A DNA stretch of 64,000 bases. Origin: Brenneria sp. hezel4-2-4 (GTDB taxonomy: Bacteria; Pseudomonadota; Gammaproteobacteria; Enterobacterales; Enterobacteriaceae). Shown here piece by piece: positions 63,762 to 64,000 of the stretch (its first letter is position 1; the number at the start of each line of letters is the position of its first letter). Where the stretch lies: positions 372,001-436,000 of the forward strand of contig NZ_JABJXS010000004.1 of assembly GCF_013155275.1 (NCBI RefSeq). Direction: 5' to 3'. Under the pieces are notes generated by a model. That model did not search any database and had not been told where the DNA came from. It saw only the letters and a list, made by a program, of their open reading frames with translations. A program made the position numbers and the translations under genes.

Positions 63762-64000
63762 TCAAGATACGGGGATGATTTCGTTGAGGTTATACAAGGC
63801 TATCAGCGTTTTTAACCGATCGCCCGCCCCGTTGATTTTCAGTTCGACGCCTTGCCGGGACTGCTGGTAATAAAAGTGAATCAGCAACGCCAGACCGGCG
63901 GAGTCAACCCGATCCAGCCCGGAGACATCCAGCGAGGTTTTATCCGCCAGTAACAGGTCGCGTTGCCGCCAGAGCGACAGCAACGTTTCACGATCCAGCG
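63762..64000 (-). CDS. mlaB: MlaB STAS-domain protein, N-terminus cut by window edge
   Basis: About 79 C-terminal residues of the cytoplasmic STAS subunit of the Mla phospholipid transporter are present. LDVSGLDRVDSAGLALLIHFYYQQSRQGVELKINGAGDRLKTLIALYNL matches MlaB, with the family serine in VDSAGLALL. Roughly 18-20 N-terminal residues lie outside the window. The mlaFEDC genes should lie just beyond the right edge. Confidence 0.88.
   Translation of the reverse strand, partial: LDRETLLSLWRQRDLLLADKTSLDVSGLDRVDSAGLALLIHFYYQQSRQGVELKINGAGDRLKTLIALYNLNEIIPVS

Overview
The window is enterobacterial chromosome. The gene order metC-yghB-dkgA, ftsP-plsC-parC, parE-yqiA-cpdA-yqiB-nudF, tolC-ygiBCD, rnpB-rsmI-lpoA-yraN-diaA-dolP, mtgA-elbB-arcZ-arcB, yhcC, gltBD, sspBA-rpsI-rplM, zapE-zapG-degQ-degS-murA-ibaG-mlaB follows the Escherichia coli backbone with local changes. 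The protein sequences and additions (budC beside gltD, an iron-type TonB receptor between parC and parE, an ABC/DUF1615 operon) suggest Pectobacteriaceae (Brenneria, Pectobacterium or Dickeya-like). This is inference from remembered sequences; no search was run.

Positions 1-9050 are accessory DNA, apparently two tandem genomic islands. The left one (1-3100) is the tail of a CP4/YeeUV-type module: DUF905, ArdB/KlcA antirestriction protein, RadC-like JAB protein, DUF987, and the type IV toxin-antitoxin pair CbeA/CbtA, then a convergent unknown membrane protein behind a perfect 18-bp-stem hairpin. A tRNA-Leu-like 3' end with its terminator (3412-3469) marks the junction. The second island starts with a P4-type integrase broken by two frameshifts. 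It carries an orphan small antitoxin-like ORF, a complete hipBA pair behind four operator-like repeats spaced exactly 27 bp, an internally deleted IS256-family element, a chimeric antitoxin/Nlp remnant, a LysE/RhtB exporter and a second integrase remnant near 9000.

From 9097 to 16070 lies a metabolic block: an ABC importer operon (NMT1/THI5-like binding protein with Tat-like leader, permease, ATPase) with a DUF1615 lipoprotein as last gene, a divergent LysR regulator, and an aspartase gene preceded by two perfect dyads. From 16330 on the window is mostly core housekeeping: methionine synthesis, DedA transport, cell division (ftsP, zapE, zapG), topoisomerase IV, the nudF-cpdA operon, TolC efflux, RNase P RNA, peptidoglycan synthesis and its activator (mtgA, lpoA, murA), replication timing (diaA), envelope quality control (dolP, degQ, degS), redox signalling (arcB with the ArcZ sRNA), glutamate synthase and ribosomal proteins.

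Non-coding features of note are arcZ (between elbB and arcB), rnpB with promoter and terminator, tandem Fur boxes before the TonB receptor, a sigma-E-like promoter before degQ, a CRP-like site before gltB, and a likely CTG start for yraN overlapping the lpoA stop codon. I found no CRISPR array, no complete tRNA, no rRNA and no replication origin. I did not find a clearly new multi-gene system; the least explained items are the 2456-3100 membrane protein, the hipBA operator array and the ABC/DUF1615 operon.
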